Below are positions 1-6,344 of a DNA stretch of 18,903 nucleotides, piece after piece. Below the pieces are notes generated by a model that had not been told where the DNA came from, did no database searches, and worked only from the letters and a program-made list of their open reading frames with translations. Both the position numbers and the translations under genes were made by a program. Positions within the stretch are counted from its first letter, which is position 1. Every line of letters begins with the position of its first letter. This stretch comes from JBDIAR01 sp039812545 (GTDB taxonomy: Bacteria; Actinomycetota; Actinomycetes; Actinomycetales; Dermatophilaceae), in contig JBDIAR010000051.1 in assembly GCA_039812545.1 (NCBI GenBank), positions 1 to 18,903 on the forward strand. The letters run 5' to 3'.

Positions 1-64
1 TGCCGGCCGGGCCAACCGCTACGGTTCGTCGCCCGACGCGCCACCTGGCATACCCCGCTCGCCG

Positions 65-129
65 ATTGAAGCGACGATTTGATGCCACGACGGGAATTGA
101 AGCGACGAGGGGAATTGATGCCACGACGG
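65..129. repeat. Short imperfect direct repeats beyond the rplQ terminator
   Basis: Two composite units lie next to each other. The 13-mer ATTGAAGCGACGA occurs at 65-77 and 96-108, and the 15-mer TTGATGCCACGACGG at 79-93 and 115-129. The two halves resemble each other (ATTGA-A/T-GC...ACGA), so the array can also be read as four degenerate copies of a roughly 16-nt unit. The last copy runs into the left arm of the rplQ terminator hairpin. Positions 1-64 upstream hold no gene I can support. The array is too short and irregular for CRISPR, and its function is unknown. Confidence 0.6.
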
Positions 130-160
130 CCCGATCCCCCGAAGGGGACCGGGCCGTCGT
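123..160 (-). terminator. Stem-loop terminator after rplQ
   Basis: An 11-bp perfect stem (123-133 with 150-160) is followed by one mismatch and 5 more pairs (135-139 with 144-148), capped by a CGAA tetraloop. It starts 18 nt past the rplQ stop codon on the transcribed strand. There is no strong U-tract, which is common for actinobacterial terminators. It probably ends the alpha-block transcript. Confidence 0.75.
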
Positions 161-178
161 CGATGGTGGTGATTCGGT

Positions 179-946
179 TCAGGACTCGTCGGTGCTGCCC
201 GATGCCTCGTCGGCGGTGCTCTCGCCGGGGGCGACGAAGCCCGCGGCCTGCGCAGCCTCGGGGGTCGCGAACCACACCTCGGCGATCGTCTGGTCGTACC
301 ACGGCGACTCCGGGGTGTGGTACTTCATCGAGTCCGCGTTGCCCTTGATCGGGAAGCCCTCCGGGGCCGAGCCGTCTTCAAGCGCGGCGTGGACGTCGTC
401 GTGGGGTTCGACGCCGGCCGGCAGGGCCAGCAGACCGACCGCGGCAGCGGACTCCTGCTGGGTGTCCTCCTGCTGCGACGCCTCGTCGGCCGGTGCAGTC
501 GCCGCGGCCTCCTCGGCCACCTCGGCCTCCTTGACCGCACGCTTCGTGGCGGCCGTCGCCTCGGCGACCGTCGCCTGCTTGCGCGACAGCGGCTCGCGCA
601 CCAGCTCGATGACCGCCATCGGGGCGTTGTCGCCCTTGCGGGGGCCGATCTTGGTGATCCGGGTGTAGCCGCCCGCACGCAACGCCATGTCGGCGGCGAT
701 CTCGGTGAAGAGGCGGTGCACGACGCTCTTGTCGCGAACGACCGTCATCACGCGGCGACGCGCATGCAGGTCACCGCGCTTGGCGAAGGTGATCAGGCGC
801 TCGGCGAGCGGGCGCAACCGCTTGGCCTTGGCCTCGGTCGTGGTGATCCGGTCGTGTTCGAACAGCGCGGTCGCCAGATTGGCGAGCATCAGCCGTTCGT
901 GCGCCGGGCCGCCACCGAGACGAGGACCCTTGGAGGGGGTGGGCAT
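179..946 (-). CDS. rplQ: 50S ribosomal protein L17 with C-terminal extra domain
   Basis: Large-subunit protein L17, last gene of the alpha operon. Residues 1-120 are the L17 core: N-terminal MPTPSKGPRLGGG, the AHERLMLANLATAL segment, and the GYTRITKIGPRKGDNAPMA block. At 255 residues it is far longer than the usual 116-130. Residues 121-195 are an Ala/Glu/Gln-rich acidic linker. Residues 196-240 form a compact module with GFPIKGNADS, YHTPESPWYD and AEVWFATPEAAQAAGF, resembling a small domain I recall at the C-termini of some actinobacterial ribosomal proteins and nucleases. A short acidic tail follows. The ATG at 946 has AGGAGAAA about 8 nt upstream. It lies 35 nt after rpoA and is followed by a terminator hairpin. 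The L17 identity is certain; the role of the extra domain is not known to me. Confidence 0.97.
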   Translation of the reverse strand: MPTPSKGPRLGGGPAHERLMLANLATALFEHDRITTTEAKAKRLRPLAERLITFAKRGDLHARRRVMTVVRDKSVVHRLFTEIAADMALRAGGYTRITKIGPRKGDNAPMAVIELVREPLSRKQATVAEATAATKRAVKEAEVAEEAAATAPADEASQQEDTQQESAAAVGLLALPAGVEPHDDVHAALEDGSAPEGFPIKGNADSMKYHTPESPWYDQTIAEVWFATPEAAQAAGFVAPGESTADEASGSTDES

Positions 947-981
947 GGTGTCTTTCTCCTAGTTGTGAGGGCGGCGGGAGG

Positions 982-2001
982 TCAGAACTGCTCGTCTTCG
1001 GCGAACGAGGCGTCGTCGTCGAAGTCGGAGAAATTGTCGGCGATCGAGCCGGCGTCGAATCCGGGCGGGCTGTCCTTGAGGGCCAGTCCCATGCCGTACA
1101 GCTTCGCCTTGACCTCGTCGATGGACTTCGCCCCGAAGTTGCGGATGTCGAGCAGGTCGGCTTCGCTGCGGGCCACCAGTTCACCCACGGTGTGGATGCC
1201 CTCGCGCTTGAGGCAGTTGTAGGACCGGACGGTCAGGTCGAGGTCCTCGATCGGCAGCGCGAGGTCGGCGGCCAGCGCGGCATCCGTCGGCGAGGGCCCG
1301 ATGTCGATGCCCTCGGCCTCGACGTTGAGTTCGCGAGCCAGGCCGAAGAGCTCGACGAGCGTCTTGCCCGCCGAGGCCATCGCGTCGCGCGGCACCATCG
1401 AGTTCTTGGTCTCGACGTCGACGATGAGCTTGTCGAAGTCGGTCCGCTGCTCGACTCGGGTGGCCTCCACCTTGTAGGTGACCGCGAGAACCGGGGAGTA
1501 GATCGAGTCGATCGGGATGCGCCCGATCTCCTGGTCACCGGACTTGTTCTGCTGAGCCGAGACATAGCCGCGGCCGCGCTCGACGGTCAGTTCGAGTTCC
1601 AGCTTGCCCTTGGCGTTCAACGTCGCCAGCTGCAGGTCGGGGTTGTGCACCTCGACCCCGGCCGGCGGGGCGATGTCGGCCGCGGTGACCACCCCCGGGC
1701 CCTGCTTGCGCAGGTACATCACGACCGGTTCGTCGTGCTCGGAGGAGACGACGAGTTCCTTGATGTTGAGGATGATCTCGGTGACGTCCTCCTTGACCCC
1801 CGGGATCGTCGAGAACTCGTGGAGCACGCCGTCGAAACGAACGCTCGTCACGGCGGCACCTGGGATGCTGGAGAGCAGGGTGCGGCGCATCGAGTTGCCG
1901 AGTGTGTAGCCGAAGCCGGGCTCCAGCGGCTCGATGACGAACCGGGAGCGCGTCGGGGAGAGGGATTCCTCGGAGAGCTTGGGGCGCTGTGCGATGAGCA
2001 C
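982..2001 (-). CDS. rpoA: DNA-directed RNA polymerase subunit alpha
   Basis: Alpha subunit, 339 residues; it dimerises to nucleate RNA polymerase assembly. The N-terminal assembly domain (about 1-235) shows GFGYTLGNSMRRTLLSSIPG at 29-48. The C-terminal DNA- and activator-binding domain (about 249-312) contains VRSYNCLKREGIHTVGEL, with R259 and N262 at the UP-element contact positions (E. coli R265 and N268). An acidic tail follows (DFDDDASFAEDEQF). The start is GTG at 2001, with AAGGA 8 nt upstream on the mRNA. An out-of-frame ATG overlaps the region just upstream, but its frame is a shadow. The gene follows rpsD after a 171-nt spacer holding two perfect hairpins, and precedes rplQ. Confidence 0.98.
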   Translation of the reverse strand: MLIAQRPKLSEESLSPTRSRFVIEPLEPGFGYTLGNSMRRTLLSSIPGAAVTSVRFDGVLHEFSTIPGVKEDVTEIILNIKELVVSSEHDEPVVMYLRKQGPGVVTAADIAPPAGVEVHNPDLQLATLNAKGKLELELTVERGRGYVSAQQNKSGDQEIGRIPIDSIYSPVLAVTYKVEATRVEQRTDFDKLIVDVETKNSMVPRDAMASAGKTLVELFGLARELNVEAEGIDIGPSPTDAALAADLALPIEDLDLTVRSYNCLKREGIHTVGELVARSEADLLDIRNFGAKSIDEVKAKLYGMGLALKDSPPGFDAGSIADNFSDFDDDASFAEDEQF

Positions 2002-2067
2002 TGTTCATATCCTTCCCACGGACGCCCGCTATATGACGTCGCGTGAACGCCGCACTGTCGTGCGACC

Positions 2068-2097
2068 GACCGGTTCAGCTCGGTCCGTGAACCGGTC
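2068..2097 (-). promoter_or_regulatory. Perfect hairpin in the rpoA leader (proximal)
   Basis: GACCGGTTCA (2068-2077) and TGAACCGGTC (2088-2097) are exact inverted repeats around a 10-nt loop. It lies in the rpsD-rpoA spacer, 66 nt before the rpoA GTG. No U-tract follows it on the transcribed strand, so it looks more like an attenuator, RNA-processing or stability element than a full terminator. That role is inference. Confidence 0.5.
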
Positions 2098-2104
2098 CTG
2101 TCCT

Positions 2105-2162
2105 GCACCGTATGCCGTTCACGCACCTGATCTCGACAGGCGCGGCGAACGGCATACGGTGC
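2105..2162 (-). promoter_or_regulatory. Perfect 16-bp hairpin after rpsD, built on the GGCATAC motif
   Basis: Arms 2105-2120 and 2147-2162 are exact reverse complements (GCACCGTATGCCGTTC and its partner), separated by 26 nt that hold a nested CCTG/CAGG stem (2126-2129 with 2137-2140). It begins 10 nt after the rpsD stop on the mRNA. Each arm carries one copy of the GGCATAC/GTATGCC motif that recurs across the window. It could be a partial terminator, an mRNA 3'-end stabiliser, or an inverted pair of a genome-wide signal sequence. Confidence 0.55.
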
Positions 2163-2172
2163 GGGGAGTCTG

Positions 2173-2778
2173 CTACTTGCTGTAGAGCTCGACGATGAGC
2201 TGTTCGGCCAGGATGGTGTCGATCTGGGCCCGGACCGGCAGCTGGTGGATCAGGATCGTCAAGGTGCCCGGAACGACCTGCAGCCAGGCCGGAACCGGAC
2301 GCTCGCCGTAGGTCTGGCGGGCCAGTTCGAACGGGAACAGCTCCTGGGACTGCTTGCGGACCGTGATGATGTCGTACGGCTCCACCCGGTAGCTGGGCAC
2401 GTCCACGCGCTTGCCGTTGACCTCGAAGTGGCCGTGGCTGACGAGCTGGCGGGCGTGCCGACGGGTGCGGGCCAGGCCCGCGCGGTAGACGACATTGTCG
2501 AGTCGGGACTCGAGGATGGTCAGCAGGGTCTCACCGGTCTTGCCGGGGCGGTTGGCCGCCTCCTTGTAGTACCGGACGAACTGCTTCTCCATGACGCCGT
2601 AGGTGAAGCGGGCCTTCTGCTTCTCCTGCAGCTGGGTGAGGTACTCCTTCTCCTGGATCCGGCGCCGGCCGTGCTGACCCGGAGGGAAGGGGCGGTTCTC
2701 GAAGTTGCGGTCGTCGCCGACGAGGTCGACCTTGAGCCGCCGAGACTTCTTGGTAATGGGGCCGGTGTAACGAGCCAT
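2173..2778 (-). CDS. rpsD: 30S ribosomal protein S4
   Basis: Primary 16S rRNA-binding assembly protein of the small subunit, 201 residues. The start MARYTGPITKKSRRLKVDL and the PPGQHGRRR segment (32-40) are typical. The S4 RNA-binding domain runs from about residue 92 (SRLDNVVYRAG) through RRHARQLVSHGHFEVNGKRV to about 155. The N-terminal region has no cysteines, so this is the zinc-free form. In E. coli, S4 represses its own operon by binding the rpsM leader; whether that happens here is not shown. It lies 49 nt after rpsK, and the ribosome-binding site before the ATG at 2778 is weak. Confidence 0.98.
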   Translation of the reverse strand: MARYTGPITKKSRRLKVDLVGDDRNFENRPFPPGQHGRRRIQEKEYLTQLQEKQKARFTYGVMEKQFVRYYKEAANRPGKTGETLLTILESRLDNVVYRAGLARTRRHARQLVSHGHFEVNGKRVDVPSYRVEPYDIITVRKQSQELFPFELARQTYGERPVPAWLQVVPGTLTILIHQLPVRAQIDTILAEQLIVELYSK

Positions 2779-2827
2779 GGTCTTAGATCACTTCTTCCCG
2801 TATGTCTGCGCTGTGAAGGGCCGCGGG

Positions 2828-3235
2828 TCAGACGCGGCGGCGCTTGGGCGGACGGACACCGTTGTGCGGCGAGGGCGTGACGTCACTGATCGCCCCGACC
2901 TCCAGGCCGGTGGCGGTCAGGGACCGGATGGCCGTCTCGCGACCGGATCCGGGTCCCTTGACGAAGACGTCGACCTTGCGCATACCGTGCTCCATCGCCC
3001 GACGGGCGGCGGCCTCGGCGGCCAGCTGCGCGGCGAACGGGGTGGACTTGCGCGAGCCCTTGAAGCCGACCTGGCCGGCCGAGGCCCACGAGATCACCGC
3101 ACCCGTGGGGTCGGTGATGGAAATGATCGTGTTGTTGAACGTGCTCTTGATGTGAGCGTGCCCGTGGGCGACGTTCTTCTTCTCCTTGCGACGGATTTTG
3201 GTCTTGGCCGTCGCCTGGCGTCCCTTGGGAGGCAT
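2828..3235 (-). CDS. rpsK: 30S ribosomal protein S11
   Basis: Platform protein of the small subunit that contacts the E-site codon region, 135 residues. It is recognised by AHGHAHIKSTFNNTIISITD near residue 24, the GFKGSRKSTPFAAQ block, and the C-terminal VTPSPHNGVRPPKRRRV. Length fits actinobacterial S11. The ATG at 3235 follows a purine-rich but weak ribosome-binding site. The gene sits between rpsM (96-nt spacer containing a hairpin) and rpsD (49-nt spacer), the standard alpha-operon order. Confidence 0.98.
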   Translation of the reverse strand: MPPKGRQATAKTKIRRKEKKNVAHGHAHIKSTFNNTIISITDPTGAVISWASAGQVGFKGSRKSTPFAAQLAAEAAARRAMEHGMRKVDVFVKGPGSGRETAIRSLTATGLEVGAISDVTPSPHNGVRPPKRRRV

Positions 3236-3296
3236 ATGTTGTGGTCTTCTCTTTCGTCCTACGAAGTTCTTCGGTCTGGGTGAGGCGCATGCCGTG

Positions 3297-3317
3297 GCGT
3301 TCGGGCGGGCCGAACGC
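3297..3317 (-). promoter_or_regulatory. Stem-loop in the rpsM-rpsK spacer
   Basis: GCGTTCGG (3297-3304) and CCGAACGC (3310-3317) form a perfect 8-bp stem with a 5-nt loop, beginning 14 nt after the rpsM stop on the mRNA. No U-tract follows. It could tune the expression ratio of rpsM to the genes behind it; this is inference. Confidence 0.4.
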
Positions 3318-3331
3318 TGCCGACGGGTCGG

Positions 3332-3709
3332 CTACTTGCCGGCCTTCTTCTTGCCGGCGACGGTGCGCTTGGGACCCTTGCGGGTGCGGGCGTTGGTCTT
3401 GGTCCGCTGTCCGCGGACGGGGAGCCCGCGGCGGTGCCGCAGCCCTTCGTAAGACCCGATCTCGACCTTGCGACGGATGTCGGCGGCGATCTCGCGCCGC
3501 AGGTCACCCTCGATCTTGACATTGTCCTCGAGGTAGTCGCGCAGGGCGACGAGTTCGGCCTCGGTGAGATCCTTGACGCGGGTATCGGGGCTGACGCCGG
3601 TGACGGCCAGCGCCTTGCTCGCGGTGGTACGACCCACTCCGAAGATGTAGGTCAGGCCGACCTCGACGCGCTTCTCGCGCGGCAGGTCCACGCCGACTAG
3701 ACGTGCCAT
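3332..3709 (-). CDS. rpsM: 30S ribosomal protein S13
   Basis: Head protein of the small subunit, contacting the P-site tRNA and the L5 bridge, 125 residues. Typical segments: MARLVGVDLPREKRVEVGLTY at the start, the IFGVGRTTASKAL helix-turn motif near 24-36, SYEGLRHRRGLPVRGQRTKT near 86-105, and a basic C-terminal tail that reaches the decoding centre. I chose the ATG at 3709 because the family begins with MAR; AGGAGAA lies about 11 nt upstream. A longer frame running upstream has no family support. The 202-nt leader shared with rpmJ holds two hairpins. Confidence 0.97.
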   Translation of the reverse strand: MARLVGVDLPREKRVEVGLTYIFGVGRTTASKALAVTGVSPDTRVKDLTEAELVALRDYLEDNVKIEGDLRREIAADIRRKVEIGSYEGLRHRRGLPVRGQRTKTNARTRKGPKRTVAGKKKAGK

Positions 3710-3779
3710 GTGCTGGTGTTCTCCTGATCGGTAGCGGAGGTCTTCTGGACAGCACCGTTCCGTCGGGACGACCAACGGT

Positions 3780-3822
3780 CCCCCGCCTCCGTGCGGGGGG
3801 TGACGTCCTGACCTGGGTCAGG
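3780..3822 (-). promoter_or_regulatory. Two adjacent hairpins in the rpsM leader
   Basis: CCTGACC (3807-3813) pairs with GGTCAGG (3816-3822), and CCCCCGC (3780-3786) with GCGGGGG (3793-3799) around a 6-nt loop. Both lie in the 202-nt spacer between rpmJ and rpsM. In E. coli the corresponding leader folds into a structure bound by S4 for feedback control. The position is suggestive, but the sequence alone does not show S4 binding. Confidence 0.4.
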
Positions 3823-3911
3823 GGCCGGGTGCTGCGTTGTTGAGTTGTGCCGAGCTGCGGTGAGCTCGCGGGTGGTGCGTCGATCCCGACTGTTTCCGGT
3901 CGGTGCCGCGA

Positions 3912-4025
3912 TCAGCCCTGGCGCTGCTTGTGGCGCAGGTTGTCGCAGATCACCATGACCCGGCCGTGGCGGCGGATCACCTTGCACTTGTCGCAGATCT
4001 TCTTGACGCTGGGCTGAACCTTCAT
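3912..4025 (-). CDS. rpmJ: 50S ribosomal protein L36 (zinc-binding form)
   Basis: Tiny 37-residue protein of the large subunit: MKVQPSVKKICDKCKVIRRH, then GRVMVICDNLRHKQRQG. C11, C14, C27 and H32 form the complete zinc-ribbon set of the C+ form. Zinc-limited bacteria often replace this with a cysteine-free paralogue encoded elsewhere. It lies between infA (162-nt spacer) and rpsM (202-nt spacer), its usual place. The ATG at 4025 has only a weak GCAGG upstream. Identity is clear despite the small size. Confidence 0.96.
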   Translation of the reverse strand: MKVQPSVKKICDKCKVIRRHGRVMVICDNLRHKQRQG

Positions 4026-4187
4026 CGCCTGCTGTCTCAATCGGATCGTGTCGCGGCTACCGTGCGGCCGGGGCCGTACGCCACCCGCGACGGTGGGTTC
4101 GGGTTGTGCTCTCGCGCGCCGGACGGCGAGCGGGAGCGGTATGCCAGAGCCGGGGCGATGGCAGCCTGCCGCCGCCCGGCGGTCGTG

Positions 4188-4409
4188 CTAGCGATAGCGG
4201 AAGACGATCCGCCCTCGGGACAGGTCGTACGGCGAGAGTTCCACCACGACCCGGTCCTCGGGGAGGATCCGGATGTAGTGCTGGCGCATCTTGCCCGAGA
4301 TGTGCGCGAGAACCTTGTGACCGTTGGAGAGCTCGACCCGGAACATCGCGTTCGGGAGAGCTTCGACGATCGTGCCCTCGATCTCGATGACACCGTCCTT
4401 CTTGGCCAT
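4188..4409 (-). CDS. infA: Translation initiation factor IF-1
   Basis: IF-1, 73 residues, a single OB-fold that occupies the A site of the 30S subunit during initiation. The whole protein matches the family: MAKKDGVIEIEGTIVEALPN, FRVELSNGHKVLAHISGKMR, then HYIRILPEDRVVVELSPYDL and SRGRIVFRYR. I chose the ATG at 4409; the frame stays open far upstream but that part has no family similarity. GGAGG lies only 2 nt before the ATG, an unusually short spacing. It opens the alpha block and is transcribed away from the permease, so its promoter should lie in 4410-4787. Confidence 0.97.
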   Translation of the reverse strand: MAKKDGVIEIEGTIVEALPNAMFRVELSNGHKVLAHISGKMRQHYIRILPEDRVVVELSPYDLSRGRIVFRYR

Positions 4410-4724
4410 ATCCTCCGTCAATCTGTCGGTCGCTCGGCCCTGGAGCGGGCCGGCGGCTGGGGTGGGTGCTGGCGGGTGCCGAGATGACGCCGTGTGGTGC
4501 CGGACACCCAACGCACTAGAGTACGCCATGGTCCCGGCCGCCCTGAAATCCGTCGGCGGCGCCCCGCATCCCCCGGCTCGCTGCCGGCCCCGCGATCTGC
4601 TCTGCGACGGCCGGTGGACCGGCTGGCGCAGAGGACGACCGCTCACCCCACCATAACGACAGATCAAAATATTCCTCTCTACAGGCCTTCCAACGGGAAA
4701 ATCTCGGCGTATCGTGGTCAATCG

Positions 4725-4738
4725 CCGAAGTACTTCGG
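4725..4738. promoter_or_regulatory. 14-bp perfect palindrome, candidate operator for the permease
   Basis: CCGAAGTACTTCGG is fully self-complementary. It lies 49 nt before the permease ATG and about 10 nt after the candidate -10 TATCGT, a position where a bound dimeric repressor would block transcription. No regulator gene is adjacent, so the identity of any binder is unknown. Confidence 0.4.
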
Positions 4739-4744
4739 TTCTTC

Positions 4745-4762
4745 CCCCTCAATGATGAGGGG
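4745..4762 (+). promoter_or_regulatory. Small stem-loop in the permease leader
   Basis: CCCCTCA (4745-4751) and TGAGGGG (4756-4762) form a 7-bp stem with an ATGA loop, ending 25 nt before the permease start codon. No U-tract follows, so it is not a convincing terminator. It may affect mRNA stability or translation. Confidence 0.3.
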
Positions 4763-4787
4763 CGCACACGCTAGGGGATGAGCACCC

Positions 4788-6245
4788 ATGACGGCACCTG
4801 TGAGCCTGAAACCCGACGGAGAGCTCCATCGGAGTCTGCAGGCCAGACATCTGAACATGATCGCGATCGGCGGAGCCATCGGCACCGGGCTGTTCGTGGC
4901 ATCCGGGAAGTCGATCAGCTCGGCGGGCCCCGGGGGCGCACTGCTCGCCTACACCGTCATCGGCATGATGGTCTTCTTCATCATGCAGGGCCTGGGCGAG
5001 ATGGCGACCTATCTGCCGGTCTCCGGCTCGTTCCAGACCTACTCGTCCCGGTTCGTCTCCCCCTCGTTCGGCTTCGCGATGGGCTGGAACTACTGGTTCA
5101 ACTGGGCGATCACGGTCGCCGCGGAACTGGCCGCGGCCGCGCTGGTGATGAAGTACTGGCTGCCCGACACCCCCTCGTGGATCTGGTCGGCGCTCTTCCT
5201 CGCATTGCTGTTCGGCCTGAACTTCATGTCGGCCCGCGCCTTCGGTGAGGGCGAGTTCTGGTTCGCCAGCGTGAAGGTCCTGACGATCCTCGTCTTCCTC
5301 GTCGTCGGCATCGCGATGATCCTCGGCGTGCTCGCCGGCCCATCCCCCGGTTTCAGCAACTGGACGACCGGAGATGCGCCCTTCCCCGGCGGCTTCGTCG
5401 GCATCATCGGCATCTTCATGGTCGCCGGATTCTCCTTCCAGGGCACCGAACTCGTCGGCGTCGCGGCCGGCGAGTCCAAGGACCCCGCCAAGAACATCCC
5501 GCGCGCCATCCGGACCGTGTTCTTCCGGATCATGCTCTTCTACGTCGGCGCCATCGGTGTCATCGCCTTCCTCATCCCCTACACCGACGACCGGCTACTC
5601 TCCGGAGCCGAAGACAACATCGCCGTCGCCCCGTTCACCCTGGTCTTCGACCGCGCCGGCATCCTGGCCGCCGCCACGATCATGAACGCGGTCATCCTCA
5701 CCTCGATCCTGTCCGCCGGGAACTCCGGCCTGTACGCCTCCACCCGGATGCTCTACAGCCTGGCCAAGGAGGGCAAGGCGCCCGCCGTGCTCGCCAAGGT
5801 CAACGCCCGCGGTGTGCCGGTCAACGCGCTCTACGCCACGACGTTCGTCGGCATGGCCTGCTTCGCCTCCAGCAAGGTCGGTGACGGCAAGGCATACACC
5901 TGGCTGGTCTACATCTCCGGGCTGTCCGGCTTCATCGCCTGGGTCGGCATCGCGTGGTGTCACTACAACTTCCGCCGCGCCTACCTCCTGCAAGGACACA
6001 AGCTCGAGGACCTGACGTTCAAGGCGCGGTGGTTCCCGCTCGGACCGATCATCGCCCTGCTGCTGTGCATCACGATCATCCTCGGCCAGGGCTGGGAGGC
6101 AATCCGGGACAACGACTGGGGAACCGTCCTCGGGGCGTACATCGGCCTGCCGATCTTCCTGGGCGTCTGGTTCATCCACAAGATGGTGACCGGCGGCAAG
6201 AAGGTCGACCTGGCCCACGCAGACCTCAGCCGTACCCACGTCTGA
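4788..6245 (+). CDS. lysP: LysP-type amino-acid permease (APC superfamily)
   Basis: Integral membrane transporter of the APC superfamily, 485 residues with about 12 hydrophobic segments. It probably imports a basic amino acid, most likely lysine, by proton symport. The sequence follows E. coli LysP closely from memory: LQARHLNMIAIGGAIGTGLF (17-36, first helix with the substrate-binding GTG), ATYLPVSGSF (73-82), GFAMGWNYWFNWA (95-107), GFSFQGTELVGVAAGES (214-230, E221), AGNSGLYASTRMLY (310-323) and GFIAWVGIAW (381-390). The ATG at 4788 has AGGGGA 9 nt upstream. It is the only plus-strand gene, between map and infA, with its own control region and a shared two-way terminator. GC-rich codon use matches the neighbours. 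Substrate is inferred; another cationic amino acid is possible. Confidence 0.88.
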   Translation: MTAPVSLKPDGELHRSLQARHLNMIAIGGAIGTGLFVASGKSISSAGPGGALLAYTVIGMMVFFIMQGLGEMATYLPVSGSFQTYSSRFVSPSFGFAMGWNYWFNWAITVAAELAAAALVMKYWLPDTPSWIWSALFLALLFGLNFMSARAFGEGEFWFASVKVLTILVFLVVGIAMILGVLAGPSPGFSNWTTGDAPFPGGFVGIIGIFMVAGFSFQGTELVGVAAGESKDPAKNIPRAIRTVFFRIMLFYVGAIGVIAFLIPYTDDRLLSGAEDNIAVAPFTLVFDRAGILAAATIMNAVILTSILSAGNSGLYASTRMLYSLAKEGKAPAVLAKVNARGVPVNALYATTFVGMACFASSKVGDGKAYTWLVYISGLSGFIAWVGIAWCHYNFRRAYLLQGHKLEDLTFKARWFPLGPIIALLLCITIILGQGWEAIRDNDWGTVLGAYIGLPIFLGVWFIHKMVTGGKKVDLAHADLSRTHV

Positions 6246-6285
6246 TCGCGATCAGCCTGAACACGACCCTCTGATCAGAACGAAG

Positions 6286-6313
6286 GGCGTCACCCGGACC
6301 ACCGGGTGACGCC
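6286..6313. terminator. Two-way terminator between the convergent permease and map genes
   Basis: GGCGTCACCCGG (6286-6297) and CCGGGTGACGCC (6302-6313) form a perfect 12-bp stem with an ACCA loop. One G-G mismatch outside it is followed by four more pairs (CGAA with TTCG, 6281-6284 and 6315-6318). It sits in the 99-nt gap between two gene ends facing each other, so it can serve both strands. A U-tract is lacking on either side. Confidence 0.8.
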
Positions 6314-6344
6314 GTTCGGCATTGTCGGTGCGGCCGGCGTGTCC

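Larger units (their letters stand above)
4410..4787. promoter_or_regulatory. Divergent control region between infA and the permease
   Basis: This 378-nt gap has no gene I can support. It contains the most AT-rich patch of the window (about 4651-4720). A possible infA promoter on the minus strand is TTGGAA (4693-4688), 16 nt, then TATTTT (4671-4666); another -10 candidate nearer the gene is TACTCT (4523-4518). For the permease on the plus strand, TATCGT (4710-4715) is a weak -10 candidate. A palindrome and a stem-loop follow it. Promoter calls here are by eye and tentative. Confidence 0.45.

Noticed and set aside
65..129. Repeat cluster as a CRISPR array
   Set aside because: Units are 13-16 nt, imperfect and without regular unique spacers, and no cas gene is present.
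1535..2008. Open frame starting at the ATG that overlaps the rpoA GTG start
   Set aside because: It is the +1 frame of rpoA with Arg/Pro-rich translation. RpoA similarity and the AAGGA spacing support the GTG start at 2001.
4410..4787. Plus-strand frames in the infA-permease gap as a small gene
   Set aside because: Frames here lack a ribosome-binding site and any recognisable protein pattern; the AT-rich patch fits promoters better.
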